From NCBI RefSeq assembly GCF_002252525.1, contig NZ_NNRM01000017.1, positions 558,001 through 622,000 on the forward strand: a DNA stretch of 64,000 bases. The letters run 5' to 3'. The notes under the pieces were generated by a model. The model saw nothing but the letters and a program-made list of their open reading frames with translations. It had not been told where the DNA came from and ran no database searches. This DNA comes from Brucella pseudogrignonensis. Its GTDB lineage: Bacteria; Pseudomonadota; Alphaproteobacteria; Rhizobiales; Rhizobiaceae. The position numbers and the translations under genes are program-made. Below are positions 7,947 through 18,126 of the stretch, piece by piece (within the stretch, counting starts at the first letter, position 1; every line of letters starts with the position of its first letter).

Positions 7947-8644
7947 AAGAGAAACTGGCCTCTTACGACTGGCAGAAAATTGCAGATGAGCTGGATCAAT
8001 TCGGCACCGCAACATTGGACCAGCTCTTTTCCAAAGATCAATGCAGTGAGATCGTCGGTCTTTATGATGCGTCCGATGCCTTTCGCTCGACGATTTCCAT
8101 GGCAAGACATGGTTTTGGGCGTGGTGAGTACAAGTATTTCGCCAACCCGCTGCCTGAAATCATCGGGGCATCCCGCAAGGAATTGTATGGACGGTTAAGT
8201 CCGATAGCCAATCGCTGGAGCGAACGTTTGAGAAGCGGGATGGAATATCCAGCGAACCATGATGAGTATCTCGCAATGTGTCACGCTGCCGGGCAAACGC
8301 GCCCAACGCCACTGATCCTGCAATATGTCGAGGGTGATTATAATTGCCTGCATCAGGATCTTTACGGCGATCTGGCTTTTCCGCTTCAGGTGGCCGTGCT
8401 GTTGTCGCAGCCGGGCGAGGATTTTATGGGCGGTGAATTTGTGCTCACAGAACAGCGTCCGCGTATGCAAAGTAGGGCCGAAGTTGTGCCTTTAAGGCGG
8501 GGAGATGCTGTGATTTTTGCGGTAAACGACAGGCCAATTTGTGGTACGCGTGGCGATTATAAGGCGAAAATGCGGCACGGCGTCAGTCGTTTGCGCTCCG
8601 GCAAGCGTCATACACTGGGCATTATATTTCATGATGCACGATAA
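7943..8644 (+). CDS. 2OG-Fe(II) oxygenase, putative alkylation-repair dioxygenase
   Basis: This 233-residue protein looks like an iron- and 2-oxoglutarate-dependent oxygenase of the DUF2086/PF09859 type, a family linked by annotation to demethylation of damaged DNA. The double-stranded beta-helix has LHQDLYGD (H-x-D iron ligands) near residue 132, and near the C-terminus RHGVSRLRSGKRHTLGIIF, with a second His and Arg residues to hold 2-oxoglutarate. Its ATG overlaps the ada stop codon (ATGA), so it is translationally coupled to ada. In E. coli the corresponding position is held by AlkB, which is a different family; an AlkB-like job here is an inference. Confidence 0.8.
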   Translation: MKEKLASYDWQKIADELDQFGTATLDQLFSKDQCSEIVGLYDASDAFRSTISMARHGFGRGEYKYFANPLPEIIGASRKELYGRLSPIANRWSERLRSGMEYPANHDEYLAMCHAAGQTRPTPLILQYVEGDYNCLHQDLYGDLAFPLQVAVLLSQPGEDFMGGEFVLTEQRPRMQSRAEVVPLRRGDAVIFAVNDRPICGTRGDYKAKMRHGVSRLRSGKRHTLGIIFHDAR

Positions 8645-8704
8645 GGGGTTGCAACGTTTCAGTTGATGGCTTTTGATCGCAGCACAAGATCAAAGGAGTC
8701 GGAA

Positions 8705-9055
8705 ATGAGCGTGACCATCTACGGTATCAAAGCCTGTGACACCATGAAGAAGGCACGCAGCTGGCTTGACGATCATGGCATTGATTATGCCTTTCACGAT
8801 TACAAGAAGGAAGGCTTGGACGCTGCAACAATCGACCGCTTTCTCAAGGACATAGAATGGGAAAAGCTGCTCAATCGTGCGGGTACAACCTTCCGCAAGC
8901 TACCCGAAGAAGAGCGTCAGAATGTTGACGCTGAAAAGGCCCGGGCTCTGATGCTGGCGCAGCCTTCCATGGTCAAGCGGCCTGTTCTCGAAAAAGATGG
9001 AAAGTTGACCGTCGGCTTCAAGCCCGATCAATACCAGACGTTTTTCCAAGCTTGA
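8705..9055 (+). CDS. ArsC/Spx family protein (YffB-like)
   Basis: A 116-residue thioredoxin-fold protein of the arsenate reductase family. The motif YGIKACDTMKKARSWLDDHG near the N-terminus holds the single Cys at the ArsC catalytic position. SMVKRPVLE..G...VGF is the conserved C-terminal block of the Spx/YffB branch. YffB-type proteins lack proven arsenate reductase activity, so a thiol-dependent role is as likely as arsenate reduction. The start at 8705 follows a strong AAAGGAG ribosome site; an upstream in-frame ATG would add 14 residues without such a site. No other arsenic genes are nearby. Confidence 0.85.
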   Translation: MSVTIYGIKACDTMKKARSWLDDHGIDYAFHDYKKEGLDAATIDRFLKDIEWEKLLNRAGTTFRKLPEEERQNVDAEKARALMLAQPSMVKRPVLEKDGKLTVGFKPDQYQTFFQA

Positions 9056-9117
9056 GCATTGCTGTCGCTGCCATAGATTGACTGGTTCAAACTGACAGTT
9101 AGCAGGGCACTCAATCC

Positions 9118-10161
9118 ATGCATAAGCGGATAGACAAGGTTCTTCAGCAATGGTCGGTCAGTTGGCGCGATGCGCTGATTGCCTCTATTGGTGGCGCGGT
9201 GGCTTGGCTTATCTGTCAGTGGATGCTCGGCCAGCCGCGCCCCGTATTTGCAATGGTTACGGCCGTTATCTGCCTCGCGCCCAATCTCCCCAATCACGGA
9301 AAACAGGCGATTGGCGTCATTACCGGCGTGACGACCGGCGTTGTGGTTGGCGAGCTTTCCCTGCTACTTCCGGAAACGATCCCGGTCCTGCATATGAGCG
9401 TTGTCACCTGCATTGCTATGGTGCTTGCAACAACCTTTGGTCTGGCCCCGGCAATCGCCATTCAGTCGGGCGTTTCCGCAATTCTGGTCCTGGCTATGGG
9501 ACCGCAGGTTGCCGGTATGACGCGCCTCATCGATGTTCTCGTGGGTGCGGGTGTCGGGCTCCTTTTCAGTCAGATACTGGCGACACCCGATCCGGTAAGG
9601 CTCATCGACAGGGCAGTGCGAGGGCTGGTCGACAATATCCTGAAAGGCCTGAAACAGTCCGCGATTGCGCTTGAAAAACAGGATGTAGTCCACGCACAAA
9701 GCGCCATCAACCAGTTCACGCAAGCACAACGCGCGGTCAATGCTCTGGGTGATGGCATAGCGCTCGCGCGATCCAATGCGCGCTGGTCGTTGCGTGGAAG
9801 GCTCGTCGCGCGCGAAGTCAGTGAAATGGCGGGCCGCTATGATCGTCGCGGCATCCGGCTTTATGCATCGGCACTGTTGTTTGGTGAAGCACTTGGCAAT
9901 GCCCTGCGCAAAAAGGAAGCCTCGCCGCCGGAATGGATTGCACAGTCATTGCAATCGGTTATCCATAATTGCAATCTGGATGAAGGTGAGACGCCGGAAC
10001 GCTTGCCTCCGGTGCCGCAGGATATTGATTTCAGCTGGCGTGATACGGCTTTCCGCCTGCAGTCCGTGAATGAAACGCTGTTACATTTTCTGCATTCGGC
10101 CCAGCCTGACAGTGTGCCTGTACGGCCGCCGAAGCCAAATGCAGATGTGTCAACGGTATGA
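9118..10161 (+). CDS. FUSC-type (aromatic acid exporter-like) inner-membrane protein
   Basis: A 347-residue membrane protein. Roughly six hydrophobic helices fill residues 20-165 (DALIASIGGAVAWLICQWML; VGAGVGLLFSQILATPDPV). A hydrophilic, mostly helical cytoplasmic half follows. This layout and the repeated Gly-rich helices match the FUSC/YccS/AaeB superfamily of putative exporters of aromatic or other organic acids. It is a single gene between the ArsC-like and MFS genes. The substrate cannot be read from the sequence. Confidence 0.75.
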   Translation: MHKRIDKVLQQWSVSWRDALIASIGGAVAWLICQWMLGQPRPVFAMVTAVICLAPNLPNHGKQAIGVITGVTTGVVVGELSLLLPETIPVLHMSVVTCIAMVLATTFGLAPAIAIQSGVSAILVLAMGPQVAGMTRLIDVLVGAGVGLLFSQILATPDPVRLIDRAVRGLVDNILKGLKQSAIALEKQDVVHAQSAINQFTQAQRAVNALGDGIALARSNARWSLRGRLVAREVSEMAGRYDRRGIRLYASALLFGEALGNALRKKEASPPEWIAQSLQSVIHNCNLDEGETPERLPPVPQDIDFSWRDTAFRLQSVNETLLHFLHSAQPDSVPVRPPKPNADVSTV

Positions 10162-10293
10162 CTTCCGCATTTAGCCATAATCCAACCAGATTGAAGCAGG
10201 TTCAAATGCCGGAAAGTTGAACTGAATTCGAGTGATTGATCCCATCAGAAAAATTCAATTGTATGCGTTCGCGCGAAGCGTATTTTCCCCGCC

Positions 10294-11472
10294 ATGAATA
10301 AGACACTCCCCCAGACCTATCCGCACCAGATTGCACTCCGCTATGCCTTTGGCGGTTTCCTCGCCATGATTACGGCGATGGGTATTGGTCGCTTCATTTA
10401 TACGCCAATTCTTCCCGGCATGATGTCAGATGTGGGCTTTAATGCCGCTGATGCGGGGTTCATCGCATCGGCCAACTATGTTGGCTATCTGCTTGGAGCC
10501 GTTGTTGGGGGCTATGGCTGGTCTGCGGGGATTGAACGCTTGAGCGTGATTGTGGGGCTGATTATCAGTGCCGTTCTTTGCGCGCTCATGGCGGTGGTCG
10601 ATGGTGTATGGCTGTTCTCAATCATTCGCTTTGCGGCAGGTTTTATCAGTGCTGTCACCATGATCCTCGCAACTGCAATCGTGCTGAGCCATATTACGGC
10701 TGCAGAGCGGGCAGGGCTCGGTGCACTGCACTTCGGCGGTGTTGGGGCAGGCATTGCACTGTCTGCGGTCCTGGTGGCGGTCATTCGACTGTCAGGTCTC
10801 GGCTGGAAAGCAGACTGGATTGGCGCTGCTGTTTTGAGCGTGATCATGGCCGTTTTTGTGGCCTATCTCGTTAAGGAAGGGCCGGTTGGCGGCACGAATG
10901 GGAAGCGTGAACCGGCTTTGCCAAACAGCTTCGCTTTCAACGCAATTGCACTGGCCTATGGCATTTTCGGCTTTGGCTATGTGATCACGGCGACATTTAT
11001 CATTGCCATCGTACGATCCAATGACGGCGGGCCGCTGATGGAAGCGGCGGTCTGGGTCATAACCGGATTATGTGCGGCGCCGTCAATCTGGCTTTGGTCG
11101 CCTGCCATCAGAAAGTTCGGGTTGTTCTCCGCCTTTGCACTCACTGCCATATTGGAAGCGATTGGCGTTGCAGCAAGTGTGGTGTTGCCCGCACCTTTTG
11201 GCCCGCTGATTGGTGGTGCATTGCTGGGTTTGACGTTTATGGCGCTGACCGCCTTCGGTCTTCAGGCTGCGCGCGTTCTTGCACCGCATTCGCCAAAGCG
11301 CGCGCTGGGGCGCATGACAGTCTGCTTCAGTCTAGGCCAGATTGCAGGGCCACTGGTTGCCGGCTTCATGGCGCAACATTCCGGCTCGTTTACCCTGCCA
11401 AGTCTGATCGCCGCTTTTGCATTGATTGTCACGGCTGTCATAGGTCTTGCTGCGGGCAAAGCTGCCAAGTAA
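10294..11472 (+). CDS. YbfB/YjiJ-family MFS transporter
   Basis: A 392-residue protein with about twelve membrane helices, of the major facilitator superfamily. The opening [20 protein letters not shown], followed by [13 protein letters not shown], is the hallmark of the YbfB/YjiJ family, and [15 protein letters not shown] follows in helix 2. No substrate is known for this family. It stands alone, 132 bp after the FUSC gene and 88 bp before bacA, in the same direction. No regulator is adjacent. Confidence 0.85.
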   Translation: MNKTLPQTYPHQIALRYAFGGFLAMITAMGIGRFIYTPILPGMMSDVGFNAADAGFIASANYVGYLLGAVVGGYGWSAGIERLSVIVGLIISAVLCALMAVVDGVWLFSIIRFAAGFISAVTMILATAIVLSHITAAERAGLGALHFGGVGAGIALSAVLVAVIRLSGLGWKADWIGAAVLSVIMAVFVAYLVKEGPVGGTNGKREPALPNSFAFNAIALAYGIFGFGYVITATFIIAIVRSNDGGPLMEAAVWVITGLCAAPSIWLWSPAIRKFGLFSAFALTAILEAIGVAASVVLPAPFGPLIGGALLGLTFMALTAFGLQAARVLAPHSPKRALGRMTVCFSLGQIAGPLVAGFMAQHSGSFTLPSLIAAFALIVTAVIGLAAGKAAK

Positions 11473-11560
11473 CCGGAAACCTTACAAAAATTTAACTGGT
11501 AAAGAATGGGGGAGAGGCATTTCATAAATGCAGAATTGCATTTTTGGATTTCCCCCGATG

Positions 11561-12802
11561 TTCGTATCGTTTTTTCCGCGCCCCAAACTGTTTTTTTCGT
11601 CAGCACTTCTCTGGACACTTCTGGCTGTGATTGGCTGGTATGATGGGGGAAGCAATCTTGGACGATTCATAGGCCTGCCGCCCGCAGCAGCAGATGCGGC
11701 GCCAATCATCGGCGCGAGTGTCTTCTGGTCCGCACCATTTTTGTGGTTCTACATTTATTTCGCAGTCGCTGTGTTTGCGTTCTATGCTTTCTGGAGCGCA
11801 TTCTCACCGCATCGCTGGCAGCGCTGGTCTGTCCTTGGTTCAGCATTGATCCTGTTTACGACCTATTTCGGCGTTCAGGTCAGTGTCGCGATCAATGCCT
11901 GGTATGGACCTTTCTACGATATGGTGCAGAAAGGGCTGAGCACACCGGGCGCCGTTTCCGCTGCCGATTTCTATTGGGGTGCAGTGGATTTTGCCGGGAT
12001 CGCTTTTCTTGCCATCACAGTCGGCGTGGTCAGCTTGTTCTTTGTCAGCCATTATATCTTCCGCTGGCGAACGGCTATGAATGATTATTACATGCTGCAC
12101 TGGCAGAAGCTGCGCCATATCGAAGGTGCTGCGCAGCGTGTGCAGGAAGATACGATGCGCTTTTCTTCCACGTTGGAACAGCTAGGCGTCAGCCTTGTAA
12201 AGTCGATCATGACGCTGATTGCCTTCTTACCGGTGCTGTTCACTTTCTCCGAAAAGGTCAGCGAACTTCCAATAGTTGGCGTAATTCCTCATGCGCTGGT
12301 CTGGGCCGCAATCGTTTGGGCAATCTTTGGAACCGGCTTTCTCGCGCTTGTTGGTATCAAGTTACCCGGGCTGGAGTTCAACAATCAGCGGGTGGAAGCA
12401 GCCTATCGTAAGGAACTGGTTTATGGCGAAGATCATGCCGATCGCGCTGAGCCTGTTACAATGCGCGAGCTTTTCACAAACGTTCGCCACAACTATTTCC
12501 GGCTTTATTTCCACTATGTCTATTTCAACGTGGCGCGTATTTTCTATCTGCAGGCGGACAATATTTTTCCGCTTCTGCTGTTAATACCGTCAATTGTTGC
12601 AGGTAAGCTGACGCTCGGTTTGATGAGCCAGATTTCCAATGTGTTCGATCAGGTACGCGGCTCTTTCCAGTATCTCGTCAATTCGTGGACGACGATTATT
12701 GAGCTTCTGTCGATCTATAAGCGTCTGCGCAGCTTTGAAGCTGCTATCGATGGCGGTCCGCTACCTGTTCTGGATCAGGAAAATCTGGGGCTGTCGGCAT
12801 GA
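11561..12802 (+). CDS. bacA: BacA/SbmA peptide transporter
   Basis: A 413-residue inner-membrane importer of the SbmA/BacA family, which uses the proton gradient to take up antimicrobial peptides and, in rhizobia and Brucella, is needed for persistence in host cells and for very-long-chain fatty acid modification of lipid A. The start at 11561 ([19 protein letters not shown]) aligns with E. coli SbmA; an in-frame ATG 33 bp upstream is less likely. The ABC-transporter-like transmembrane fold is seen in [17 protein letters not shown] and in [16 protein letters not shown], and the domain closes with [18 protein letters not shown]. No nucleotide-binding domain is present, as expected for this family. 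Confidence 0.95.
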   Translation, partial: FVSFFPRPKLFFSSALLWTLLAVIGWYDGGSNLGRFIGLPPAAADAAPIIGASVFWSAPFLWFYIYFAVAVFAFYAFWSAFSPHRWQRWSVLGSALILFTTYFGVQVSVAINAWYGPFYDMVQKGLSTPGAVSAADFYWGAVDFAGIAFLAITVGVVSLFFVSHYIFRWRTAMNDYYMLHWQKLRHIEGAAQRVQEDTMRFSSTLEQLGVSLVKSIMTLIAFLPVLFTFSEKVSELPIVGVIPHALVWAAIVWAIFGTGFLALVGIKLPGLEFNNQRVEAAYRKELVYGEDHADRAEPVTMRELFTNVRHNYFRLYFHYVYFNVARIFYLQADNIFPLLLLIPSIVAGKLTLGLMSQISNVFDQVRGSFQYLVNSWTTIIELLSIYKRLRSFEAAIDGGPLPVLDQENLGLSA

Positions 12803-12812
12803 GGCCGACAGC
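12790..12812. other. hairpin at the end of bacA
   Basis: A perfect 9-bp stem, GCTGTCGGC and GCCGACAGC around ATGAG, spans the bacA stop codon and lies between two convergent genes. No T-run follows the stem on either strand in the usual place, so a factor-independent terminator is only a possibility. Confidence 0.4.
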
Positions 12813-12823
12813 AAAAAGTCGTT

Positions 12824-13807
12824 CTATGATCTGTTTTGAACAGCGTGGTTGTTAGGCATATCGATGCTGTTGAGATAGTCATTATAGGTCGTGCATTTTA
12901 CATCCGGCTTGTTGCAGACTTCAGAAACGAGACGTTCCATGGCCCGCCAGTAGGCGCCATCATTCATCAGTACGAAATGAAAGCCGAGCTGTAGAGGAAT
13001 GCGTTCGCCATCATATTGCTTGTCGAATGCCGTGCGGAAAGCCTTATAGGCGCGGTCTTCAAATTCGGCTGATTGAGCGGGTGCTTCCTTGCCCTTGGAA
13101 TGTCGGACGTAGAGATTGTAATCCATGCCAACAATAAGCCGCTGCGATGGTCCTTCCGGGATCAGCGGCAAGCCAAAAGACGCGAACTGGCCGGTTATCT
13201 GCGGCAGCTCCGGTCCGCGGGTGATGGACGATGCCTGATAGCGAAAACCATTGGCTTTCAATGCATCCTGAACGGGCTTGGATGCGGCAAGATAGGGTGC
13301 GCGGAAGCCGTTTATGCCATTGTGGGCTAGCTCCTGCCAGCCCTCGGGTTCGCCTTCAATGCCGTTATTCTTGTAAGCATCGGCAGTGATGCGACGGAAT
13401 TCCTTGATTTCCTTGTCCCAGTCAGCGGTTGACCAGTCGGTGCCGTCAAAGTGTCCGCAGCCGTGACTTGCGATTTCGTTGCCCTCAAGATGCGCCTGCC
13501 AGATATTGCCAAGACGAGCCACAACCTCGTCGTGACTGAGTGCAAAGCCGACATTGGATGCACCAGCACGTTTATGTGGGGGCTGATAGTCGCGCCGGTC
13601 TTTCTTGGTCATCAGAAAGACGCAGGAGAGAAAATAGGTGAAATGCGCGTTGTTGTTTTTCGCCAGTTCCCGCGAGCGCGTCCAGAGCTTGTTATCGTGC
13701 GCGCCATCAAACGAAATCAGCACATATTGCGGCTTCGTTGTTTGGGCGATTGTGGGGCTTGCAGCAAGTGCGGAAGCAATAAGCACGGCGGGAGTGATGA
13801 GGCGCAT
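12824..13807 (-). CDS. secreted polysaccharide deacetylase family protein
   Basis: A 327-residue exported protein with a NodB-like deacetylase fold. From ATG at 13807 the signal peptide MRLITPAVLIASALAASP ends near AQTT. The conserved Asp is in YVLISFDGAHDNK and the metal-binding His pair in ASHGCGHFDG; later blocks are NGINGFRAPYL and LQLGFHFVLMNDG. The family removes acetyl groups from chitin-like or other cell-surface polymers; the substrate here is unknown. The reading frame extends 15 codons upstream, but the signal peptide fixes the start. It is convergent with bacA. Confidence 0.85.
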   Translation of the reverse strand: MRLITPAVLIASALAASPTIAQTTKPQYVLISFDGAHDNKLWTRSRELAKNNNAHFTYFLSCVFLMTKKDRRDYQPPHKRAGASNVGFALSHDEVVARLGNIWQAHLEGNEIASHGCGHFDGTDWSTADWDKEIKEFRRITADAYKNNGIEGEPEGWQELAHNGINGFRAPYLAASKPVQDALKANGFRYQASSITRGPELPQITGQFASFGLPLIPEGPSQRLIVGMDYNLYVRHSKGKEAPAQSAEFEDRAYKAFRTAFDKQYDGERIPLQLGFHFVLMNDGAYWRAMERLVSEVCNKPDVKCTTYNDYLNSIDMPNNHAVQNRS

Positions 13808-14012
13808 GGGGGAATGAACGCAATCTGACTGGAAAAGTTGCCTGTTAGTCACAAAATATGGCGAAGCTCAGACAGAAATGCATATTGTTTCTATGACAGG
13901 TCTTACATATGGCGCGAATTCCGACTAAAAGCGCCAGAACATACAAATTAAGATCAACGAATTTTCGAGCGCGGCTCCACAAGTGCTGCACTCCAATAAA
14001 AACGGCAGGTCC

Positions 14013-14696
14013 ATGGCAGACGACAGTTTCATTCGCGAGGTAAACGAGGAACTCCGTTCGGAACGGGCAAAACAGGTTTGGAAAAACTTCGGCCCACTGC
14101 TGATCGGCGGTGCGGTTGCGGTTGTTATCGGCACTGCTGCCTGGGTTGGTTATCAGCACTGGACCGATAGCAAAGCTTCTGCTTCCGGTGACAAGTTCCT
14201 GGCAGCACTTGATCTCGCCGCTTCCGGCAAGAACGATGAAGCCATTGCAGCGCTCGATGATCTGGAAAAGACCGGTTACGGTTCTTATCCGGTTCTGGCA
14301 CGTATGCGTGCGGCCTCTGTTCAGGCTGCAAAGGGTGACGCGGCTGCAGCGGTTGCCGCATTTGACGCGGTCGCTGCAGATAATGCAGTGCCGTCACCGA
14401 TGCGCGATGTCGCTCGCTTGCGCGCAGCCTATCTGCTCGTTGATTCTGGTTCTTATGATGATGTCGCAAAGCGCGTTGAAACGCTTTCGGCAGATGGCAA
14501 TCCAATGCGTTCCGGCGCGCGTGAAGCGCTGGGCCTTGCTGCTTGGAAGGCAGAGCGTTTCGACGATGCTGCCAAGCTCTATCAGCAGATTGCAAATGAC
14601 AATCTGGCGCCGGCAAATATCCGCCAGCGCGCCAATACAATGCTTGATCTCATGCGCGGCGCTGGCGTTACTGTGCCAGAAGCTCAACAGGGCTAA
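14013..14696 (+). CDS. YfgM-like membrane-anchored TPR protein
   Basis: A 227-residue protein with a cytoplasmic N-terminal stretch (MADDSFIREVNEELRSERA), one membrane helix at about residues 27-47 (PLLIGGAVAVVIGTAAWVGY) and a periplasmic tetratricopeptide domain. This is the architecture of E. coli YfgM, an ancillary SecYEG-associated chaperone. As in E. coli it sits just upstream of der, here with a 31-bp gap and without bamB between. The start at 14013 removes ten unlikely upstream residues. Assignment rests on topology and gene order. Confidence 0.85.
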   Translation: MADDSFIREVNEELRSERAKQVWKNFGPLLIGGAVAVVIGTAAWVGYQHWTDSKASASGDKFLAALDLAASGKNDEAIAALDDLEKTGYGSYPVLARMRAASVQAAKGDAAAAVAAFDAVAADNAVPSPMRDVARLRAAYLLVDSGSYDDVAKRVETLSADGNPMRSGAREALGLAAWKAERFDDAAKLYQQIANDNLAPANIRQRANTMLDLMRGAGVTVPEAQQG

Positions 14697-14727
14697 TCCG
14701 CGTTTATCTTCGGAGTAATACGAACCT

Positions 14728-16179
14728 ATGGGTTTCACTCTCGCCATCGTCGGGCGTCCCAATGTCGGCAAGTCCACACTGTTTAATCGCCTCGTCGGCC
14801 GCAAGCTGGCGCTGGTCGATGACTTGCCGGGCGTTACGCGCGACCGGCGCATCCATGATGCAAAGCTTTACGATCTGAAGTTTCAGGTGATCGATACGGC
14901 TGGCCTTGAAGAAGCTGCAAACGATAGTCTGGAAGCGCGTATGCGCGCGCAGACCGAAGCGGCCATTCAGGAAGCCGACGCGATCCTGTTTGTGATCGAT
15001 GCTAAAGCTGGCATTACACCAACCGATGCGACTTTCGCTGAAGTTGTACGTCGTTCAGGCCGTCCGGTCGTTCTGGTTGCCAACAAGTCGGAAGCTCGCG
15101 GCGCGCAGTCGGGTCTTTATGATGCTTTCCAGCTTGGTCTTGGTGAGCCTTGCCCGATTTCTGCTGAACATGGTCAGGGTATGCCTGATCTTCGCGATGC
15201 TATCGTCGAACTTCTGGGTGAAGAGCGCGTCTTTGCCGATGAGAAGGAAGAGGAAGCTGCTGACGAAGTCTTTACACCAAAGGCTGTTGGCGAGCTGATC
15301 GGCGACGATATTGAAGACCCGGATGAAGAAGAAATTCCGGCTTACGACGCTACCAAGCCTCTGCGCATTGCCATTGTCGGACGTCCAAATGCGGGCAAGT
15401 CCACGATGATCAACACGATGCTCGGCGAAGACCGTCTTCTGACCGGTCCGGAAGCTGGCATCACACGCGATTCTATTTCGGTTGATTGGGAATGGCGTGG
15501 CCGTAAGATCAAGCTTTACGACACGGCTGGTTTGCGCCGCAAATCGCGTGTTCAGGAAAAGCTTGAAAAGCTTTCGGTCGCCGATGGCCTGCGTGCTATC
15601 CGCTTTGCCGAAGTGGTTATCATCGTTCTCGATGCGACGATTCCGTTTGAAAAGCAGGATCTGCAGATCGCCGATCTTATTATCCGCGAAGGCCGCGCGC
15701 CTATCATCGCGTTTAACAAGTGGGATTTGATCGAAGACCGCCAGATGGTTCTGGCCGATCTTTACGAAAAGACTGCGCGTCTGCTTCCGCAGGTGCGTGG
15801 TATTCGCGCTGTGCCGATTTCCGGTGAGCGCGGTCAGGGCCTCGACAAGCTTATGGAAAACCTTGTCGCTACCCACGAAATCTGGAACCGTCGTATTTCG
15901 ACAGGTCGCCTCAATCGCTGGCTTACTGGCGTTATTGCGCATCAGCCACCTCCGGCTGTTTCTGGTCGTCGCCTGAAGGTCAAGTATATGACGCAGGTGA
16001 AGACCCGCCCTCCGGGCTTCGTTGTGAACTGCTCGCGCCCGGATGCAATGCCACAATCCTACGTGCGCTATCTGGTAAATGGCTTGCGTGAGACATTCGA
16101 AATGCCCGGCGTGCCGATCCGCTTGTCACTGACAACATCGGAAAATCCGTTTGCCGGTCGCGCAAAGAAGAAGAGATAA
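14728..16179 (+). CDS. der: GTPase Der (EngA)
   Basis: A 483-residue double GTPase needed for maturation of the 50S ribosomal subunit. The first G domain has [25 protein letters not shown] and NKSE. The second has [25 protein letters not shown] and NKWD. A C-terminal KH-like domain with [20 protein letters not shown] follows. An acidic linker of about 35 residues ([11 protein letters not shown]) joins the two G domains. It follows the YfgM-like gene in a likely operon, and a strong hairpin terminator begins three bases after its stop. Confidence 0.97.
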   Translation: MGFTLAIVGRPNVGKSTLFNRLVGRKLALVDDLPGVTRDRRIHDAKLYDLKFQVIDTAGLEEAANDSLEARMRAQTEAAIQEADAILFVIDAKAGITPTDATFAEVVRRSGRPVVLVANKSEARGAQSGLYDAFQLGLGEPCPISAEHGQGMPDLRDAIVELLGEERVFADEKEEEAADEVFTPKAVGELIGDDIEDPDEEEIPAYDATKPLRIAIVGRPNAGKSTMINTMLGEDRLLTGPEAGITRDSISVDWEWRGRKIKLYDTAGLRRKSRVQEKLEKLSVADGLRAIRFAEVVIIVLDATIPFEKQDLQIADLIIREGRAPIIAFNKWDLIEDRQMVLADLYEKTARLLPQVRGIRAVPISGERGQGLDKLMENLVATHEIWNRRISTGRLNRWLTGVIAHQPPPAVSGRRLKVKYMTQVKTRPPGFVVNCSRPDAMPQSYVRYLVNGLRETFEMPGVPIRLSLTTSENPFAGRAKKKR

Positions 16180-16181
16180 GC

Positions 16182-16209
16182 AAAAGCCCGGTCGCAAAAC
16201 CGGGCTTTT
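16182..16209. terminator. bidirectional terminator between der and the MFS gene
   Basis: A 10-bp perfect stem, AAAAGCCCGG and CCGGGCTTTT around an 8-base loop, sits between the convergent ends of der and the MFS gene. The T-rich 3' arm is present on both strands, so it can serve both genes. Confidence 0.9.
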
Positions 16210-16212
16210 ATT

Positions 16213-17622
16213 TTAGCTGCGCTTACGGGTAGCAAGCCCTGCTGATGCGATGCCAAGCACGCATAGAATCGCAATGCCAAGTGAAACATTGGTTGCGGCG
16301 TTAAGCGGTGTGCCATCGCCTGCACTCATTAAAGTTCCGGCAATTGCCGATGTGATCGAGAAGGCGATGAGCTGCGTGGTGGTAATCGCCGCTGCTGCCT
16401 TGCCGCCTTCGGCGGGGTCGTTGGTACTGCTCATGGCTGCAACGCCGAGCAGCGGCCAGGAGATGCCAATTCCGACACCGGCCACGCCGAGCGCTATCGT
16501 CCATAGCAGCACTGTCGCCGTGGATGCATGATCGATGAGGAGCAGGCTGTAGGCGATCAGGCCAACTGCCAGCAGCAAAGGTCCGAGACGAATGGCACGG
16601 CGGCGGGTCACTTCTGAATTGATCGATACGGCAAAAAGCTGTGCGATCACCCAGGCGAGCGACAGAACCGCACCCAATAGCCCTGCCAATAGAGGGCTGA
16701 GACCGGCGAGTTGCTGGCTGAACAAGGGGATAAAGTTTTCGAGCATGACGCCAGCGCTCAATGCTGCGACGGTTAGGTAAGTCCATTTCAACGAATTGCC
16801 CGGTAGGTAGGTTATGCGGGGGAGGATCGTGTTTGTGGCACCGCGTTCAATCGATACGAAGACGATAAGCAAAAGAATGCCGATGCCGACTGCAATCAAT
16901 GTGGGTAAGCCGATTGGCAGAATAGAGCTGACGCTAATTGCGATGATTGCCAGCAACAGAGGGATAAGTGAAGCAAATGGCACGGGCGCGCGATAGTCGC
17001 CGGTTTTTGCCTGTTTGAAGGAGCCACGGGCAATGACGGCCAGCAGGAGTGCAGCCACTGCCAGTGCAGCATAGGCCCATCGCCACAAACCAAATTCTGC
17101 AAACAAGCCACCCAATGACGGGCCGAACAGCGTGCCAAGCCCCCACATTGCGGAAACAACACCTGTCGCACGCGCCCAGAGCTTTTCAGGAAGGGCAGAC
17201 CGGATCACAGCATAGCCGAGACCAGCGAGCAGACCACCGCCCAGTCCCTGAACAACGCGGGCCGCAATCAGCGATTCCATTGTAGGGCTGATCGCAGCAC
17301 CAATCGCTCCGAGAGCAAAGATCGTGAAGGCGATAACATAGGCAGATGCGGCACCCTTCCAGTCGAGTACACGACTTACGAAAAGCGATGCAACAATGGC
17401 TGCAATGACGAAGGCAGTTGTGACCCACGCATAATAATTTTGCCCACCAATATCCATGACAATGGAAGGCATCAGCGCTGCCGTGAAATAAAGATTCATT
17501 GCATAGAGCAGAATGCCACCCGCCATGACGGAAACAACGGCCAGATGCCGACCTGAAAACAGATCAGCCCAGTTGGCTGAAGACGCGTCGAGGCTCCCGG
17601 CCTCGTGTGAGAGTCCAGTCAT
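16213..17622 (-). CDS. MFS transporter (drug:proton antiporter type)
   Basis: A 469-residue membrane transporter. Helix 1 is near VVSVMAGGILLYAMNLYF; the A-motif-like turn SRVLDWKGA follows helix 2, and ARVVQGLGGGLLAGLGYAVI resembles the multidrug-type motif C region. About 13-14 helices are predicted. The start follows GGAG. It lies 28 bp downstream of a DoxX-like membrane protein and both are divergent from a TetR regulator, the usual layout of an inducible efflux system. The substrate is unknown. Confidence 0.85.
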   Translation of the reverse strand: MTGLSHEAGSLDASSANWADLFSGRHLAVVSVMAGGILLYAMNLYFTAALMPSIVMDIGGQNYYAWVTTAFVIAAIVASLFVSRVLDWKGAASAYVIAFTIFALGAIGAAISPTMESLIAARVVQGLGGGLLAGLGYAVIRSALPEKLWARATGVVSAMWGLGTLFGPSLGGLFAEFGLWRWAYAALAVAALLLAVIARGSFKQAKTGDYRAPVPFASLIPLLLAIIAISVSSILPIGLPTLIAVGIGILLLIVFVSIERGATNTILPRITYLPGNSLKWTYLTVAALSAGVMLENFIPLFSQQLAGLSPLLAGLLGAVLSLAWVIAQLFAVSINSEVTRRRAIRLGPLLLAVGLIAYSLLLIDHASTATVLLWTIALGVAGVGIGISWPLLGVAAMSSTNDPAEGGKAAAAITTTQLIAFSITSAIAGTLMSAGDGTPLNAATNVSLGIAILCVLGIASAGLATRKRS

Positions 17623-17650
17623 TGTAGTTCTCCATAGTGTAGAGCTTGAG

Positions 17651-17965
17651 TTAGTTTTCTGGGTGTACGCCCTGCGACAGAATGAACGTCAGCAATGACA
17701 CGGTGAGCACGATCAGAGGTGCAATCGCCTGGTCGTATTCGGCATGAAAAAGCGTCGTGAGACTGGCTGCTGCCATGACAAAGCTGCCTATTGCAGCACC
17801 CAGTTTTCGTGTGGCTGGGTTGATCAACAATGCTGCGGCCGCCAGTTCCAGAGTAGCGGTTATATAGTGAAACCAGTCCGGATAGGCCCAGCGGGCATAG
17901 GAGGCCGCGTTCTGGGGTGAAAGCAAAAAAGCAAGGCCAGTGGTGAAGACGGAGCGGATAGTCAT
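17651..17965 (-). CDS. DoxX-like small membrane protein
   Basis: A 104-residue protein with about four hydrophobic helices: FTTGLAFLLSP, FHYITATLELAAAALLINP, LGAAIGSFVMAAASLTTLFH and APLIVLTVSLLTFILS. This arrangement is typical of the DoxX/DoxX-like family, whose functions are mostly unknown (some act in quinone-linked redox chemistry). I prefer ATG 17965; an in-frame ATG at 18031 would add 22 polar residues and has no ribosome site. It is the first gene of an operon with the MFS transporter, downstream of two TetR-type operators. Confidence 0.7.
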   Translation of the reverse strand: MTIRSVFTTGLAFLLSPQNAASYARWAYPDWFHYITATLELAAAALLINPATRKLGAAIGSFVMAAASLTTLFHAEYDQAIAPLIVLTVSLLTFILSQGVHPEN

Positions 17966-18081
17966 GTTGCGAATTCTCAGATTGGGCGCGACAAAACCCG
18001 TCGCCCGAACTGGTATTTTCGGGCGTGACATTTCGTCTGTACTGCTGTTTTAGGTGCATCTGCCGAGGCAGAATGGTATAT

Positions 18082-18097
18082 TAGAGTTGTCACTCTA
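18082..18097. promoter_or_regulatory. candidate TetR operator 1
   Basis: A 16-bp inverted repeat, TAGAGT-TGTC-ACTCTA, in the gap between the DoxX-like gene and the divergent TetR gene. It shares both ends (TAGA and TCTA) and the following TTTATG with a second copy exactly 45 bp away, which points to a repeated protein-binding site. Confidence 0.6.
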
Positions 18098-18126
18098 TTT
18101 ATGTTCGACCCGGTGTCAAGCATAAT

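Noticed and set aside
15055-16056. 333-codon minus-strand frame inside der
   Set aside because: It is antisense to a complete Der protein and has no family resemblance.
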